A stretch of 5,920 nt of DNA, from positions 1 to 5,920 of the forward strand of contig DAOUQK010000238.1 in assembly GCA_030625695.1 (NCBI GenBank). The letters are read 5' to 3'. The notes below the pieces were generated by a model, which was not told where the DNA came from, ran no database searches, and saw nothing but the letters and a program-made list of their open reading frames with translations. Origin of the DNA: Paracoccaceae bacterium. GTDB taxonomy: Bacteria; Pseudomonadota; Alphaproteobacteria; Rhodobacterales; Rhodobacteraceae. Made by a program: the position numbers and the translations under genes. The stretch's first letter is position 1. Every line of letters starts with the position of its first letter. This document shows positions 5,696-5,920 of the stretch, one piece after another.

Positions 5696-5920
5696 ATGTG
5701 CTGGAGCGAAACCGCAACGATTTCCATGGTTGGCATCGGGGCTGCTGTCACTGTCATAACGGCCCGAAGGGGCGAACCTAAGGCAATCTGGCTGACGCTC
5801 GGTTATTTCACGGCGATGGAGGCCCTACAGGCAATAGGTTATACCGTAGTCGATGAATGCGGTTCATCCACGAACCAGTCTGTCACCCTGCTTTCCTATC
5901 TTCACATTGCTTTCCAGCCA
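5696..5920 (+). CDS. DUF5765 family membrane protein (N-terminal part, runs off the window)
   Basis: From ATG 5696 the frame is open to the window end, giving 75 residues. AGAAGAGA at 5683-5690 is a plausible purine-rich ribosome binding site five bases upstream. The protein opens with MCWS, has a hydrophobic helix at about 7-23, a short basic loop ARRGEPKA, a second helix at about 30-48 (IWLTLGYFTAMEALQAIG), then VVDECGSSTNQSVTLLSYLHIAFQP, where a third helix begins. The MCWS start, the RRGEP loop, the MEALQ motif, the CG..xNQS segment with Cys55, and LLSYLHIAFQP are the hallmarks I associate with the DUF5765 family, found largely in alphaproteobacteria. Members are multi-pass inner-membrane proteins of unknown function. 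Cys2, Cys55, His70 and Asp53 are candidates for conserved functional residues. The rest of the gene lies outside the window. Membrane character is directly visible; the family name is from memory. Confidence 0.78.
   Translation, partial: MCWSETATISMVGIGAAVTVITARRGEPKAIWLTLGYFTAMEALQAIGYTVVDECGSSTNQSVTLLSYLHIAFQP

Noticed and set aside
1..5920. CRISPR array, prophage, toxin-antitoxin or defence island
   Set aside because: No regularly spaced repeats, integrase, phage structural genes, paired small toxin/antitoxin ORFs or nuclease/helicase domains were found on either strand.

Overview
The window most resembles accessory or ordinary chromosomal DNA of an alphaproteobacterium, probably of the Rhodobacteraceae/Roseobacter group. 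That placement is an inference from protein style: a DUF5765-type membrane protein, a GcvA-like LysR regulator beside a CynX-like MFS permease, and an MtfA homologue with an N-terminal membrane anchor. By eye the base composition is near balanced. Nothing here fixes a genus.

Layout: positions 1-147 hold the last 48 codons of a D-2-hydroxyacid dehydrogenase-like gene (+). Positions 148-458 have no intact gene but contain a short minus-strand fossil that reads like the IS66-family transposase motif LVNKYADHLPL. A complete LysR-type regulator (459-1385, -) faces a CynX/NimT-like MFS permease (1818-3026, +). The 432 bp between them carry the presumed shared control region and a doubtful 94-codon ORF (1487-1771). 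After a 278 bp gap comes a zinc peptidase of the MtfA (M90) family (3305-4114, -), convergent with the permease. Then follow a 324 bp spacer with small hairpins, a glutathione S-transferase (4439-5074, -), a 621 bp stretch with no convincing gene, and the first 75 codons of a DUF5765 membrane protein (5696-5920, +) that runs off the window.

Working together: the only clear functional pair is the divergent LysR regulator and MFS permease, the classic arrangement in which the regulator controls export or import of a small molecule. The substrate cannot be read from the sequence. The peptidase, the GST and the DUF5765 gene look like independent single-gene units separated by unusually long spacers. 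About one third of the window is non-genic, and several spacers look like decayed DNA. I see no CRISPR array, rRNA, tRNA, prophage module or defence system, and no convincing evidence of a new multi-gene system. The most useful leads are the IS66 fossil, the orphan ORF inside the LysR/MFS control region, the membrane-anchored MtfA, and the uncharacterised DUF5765 protein.
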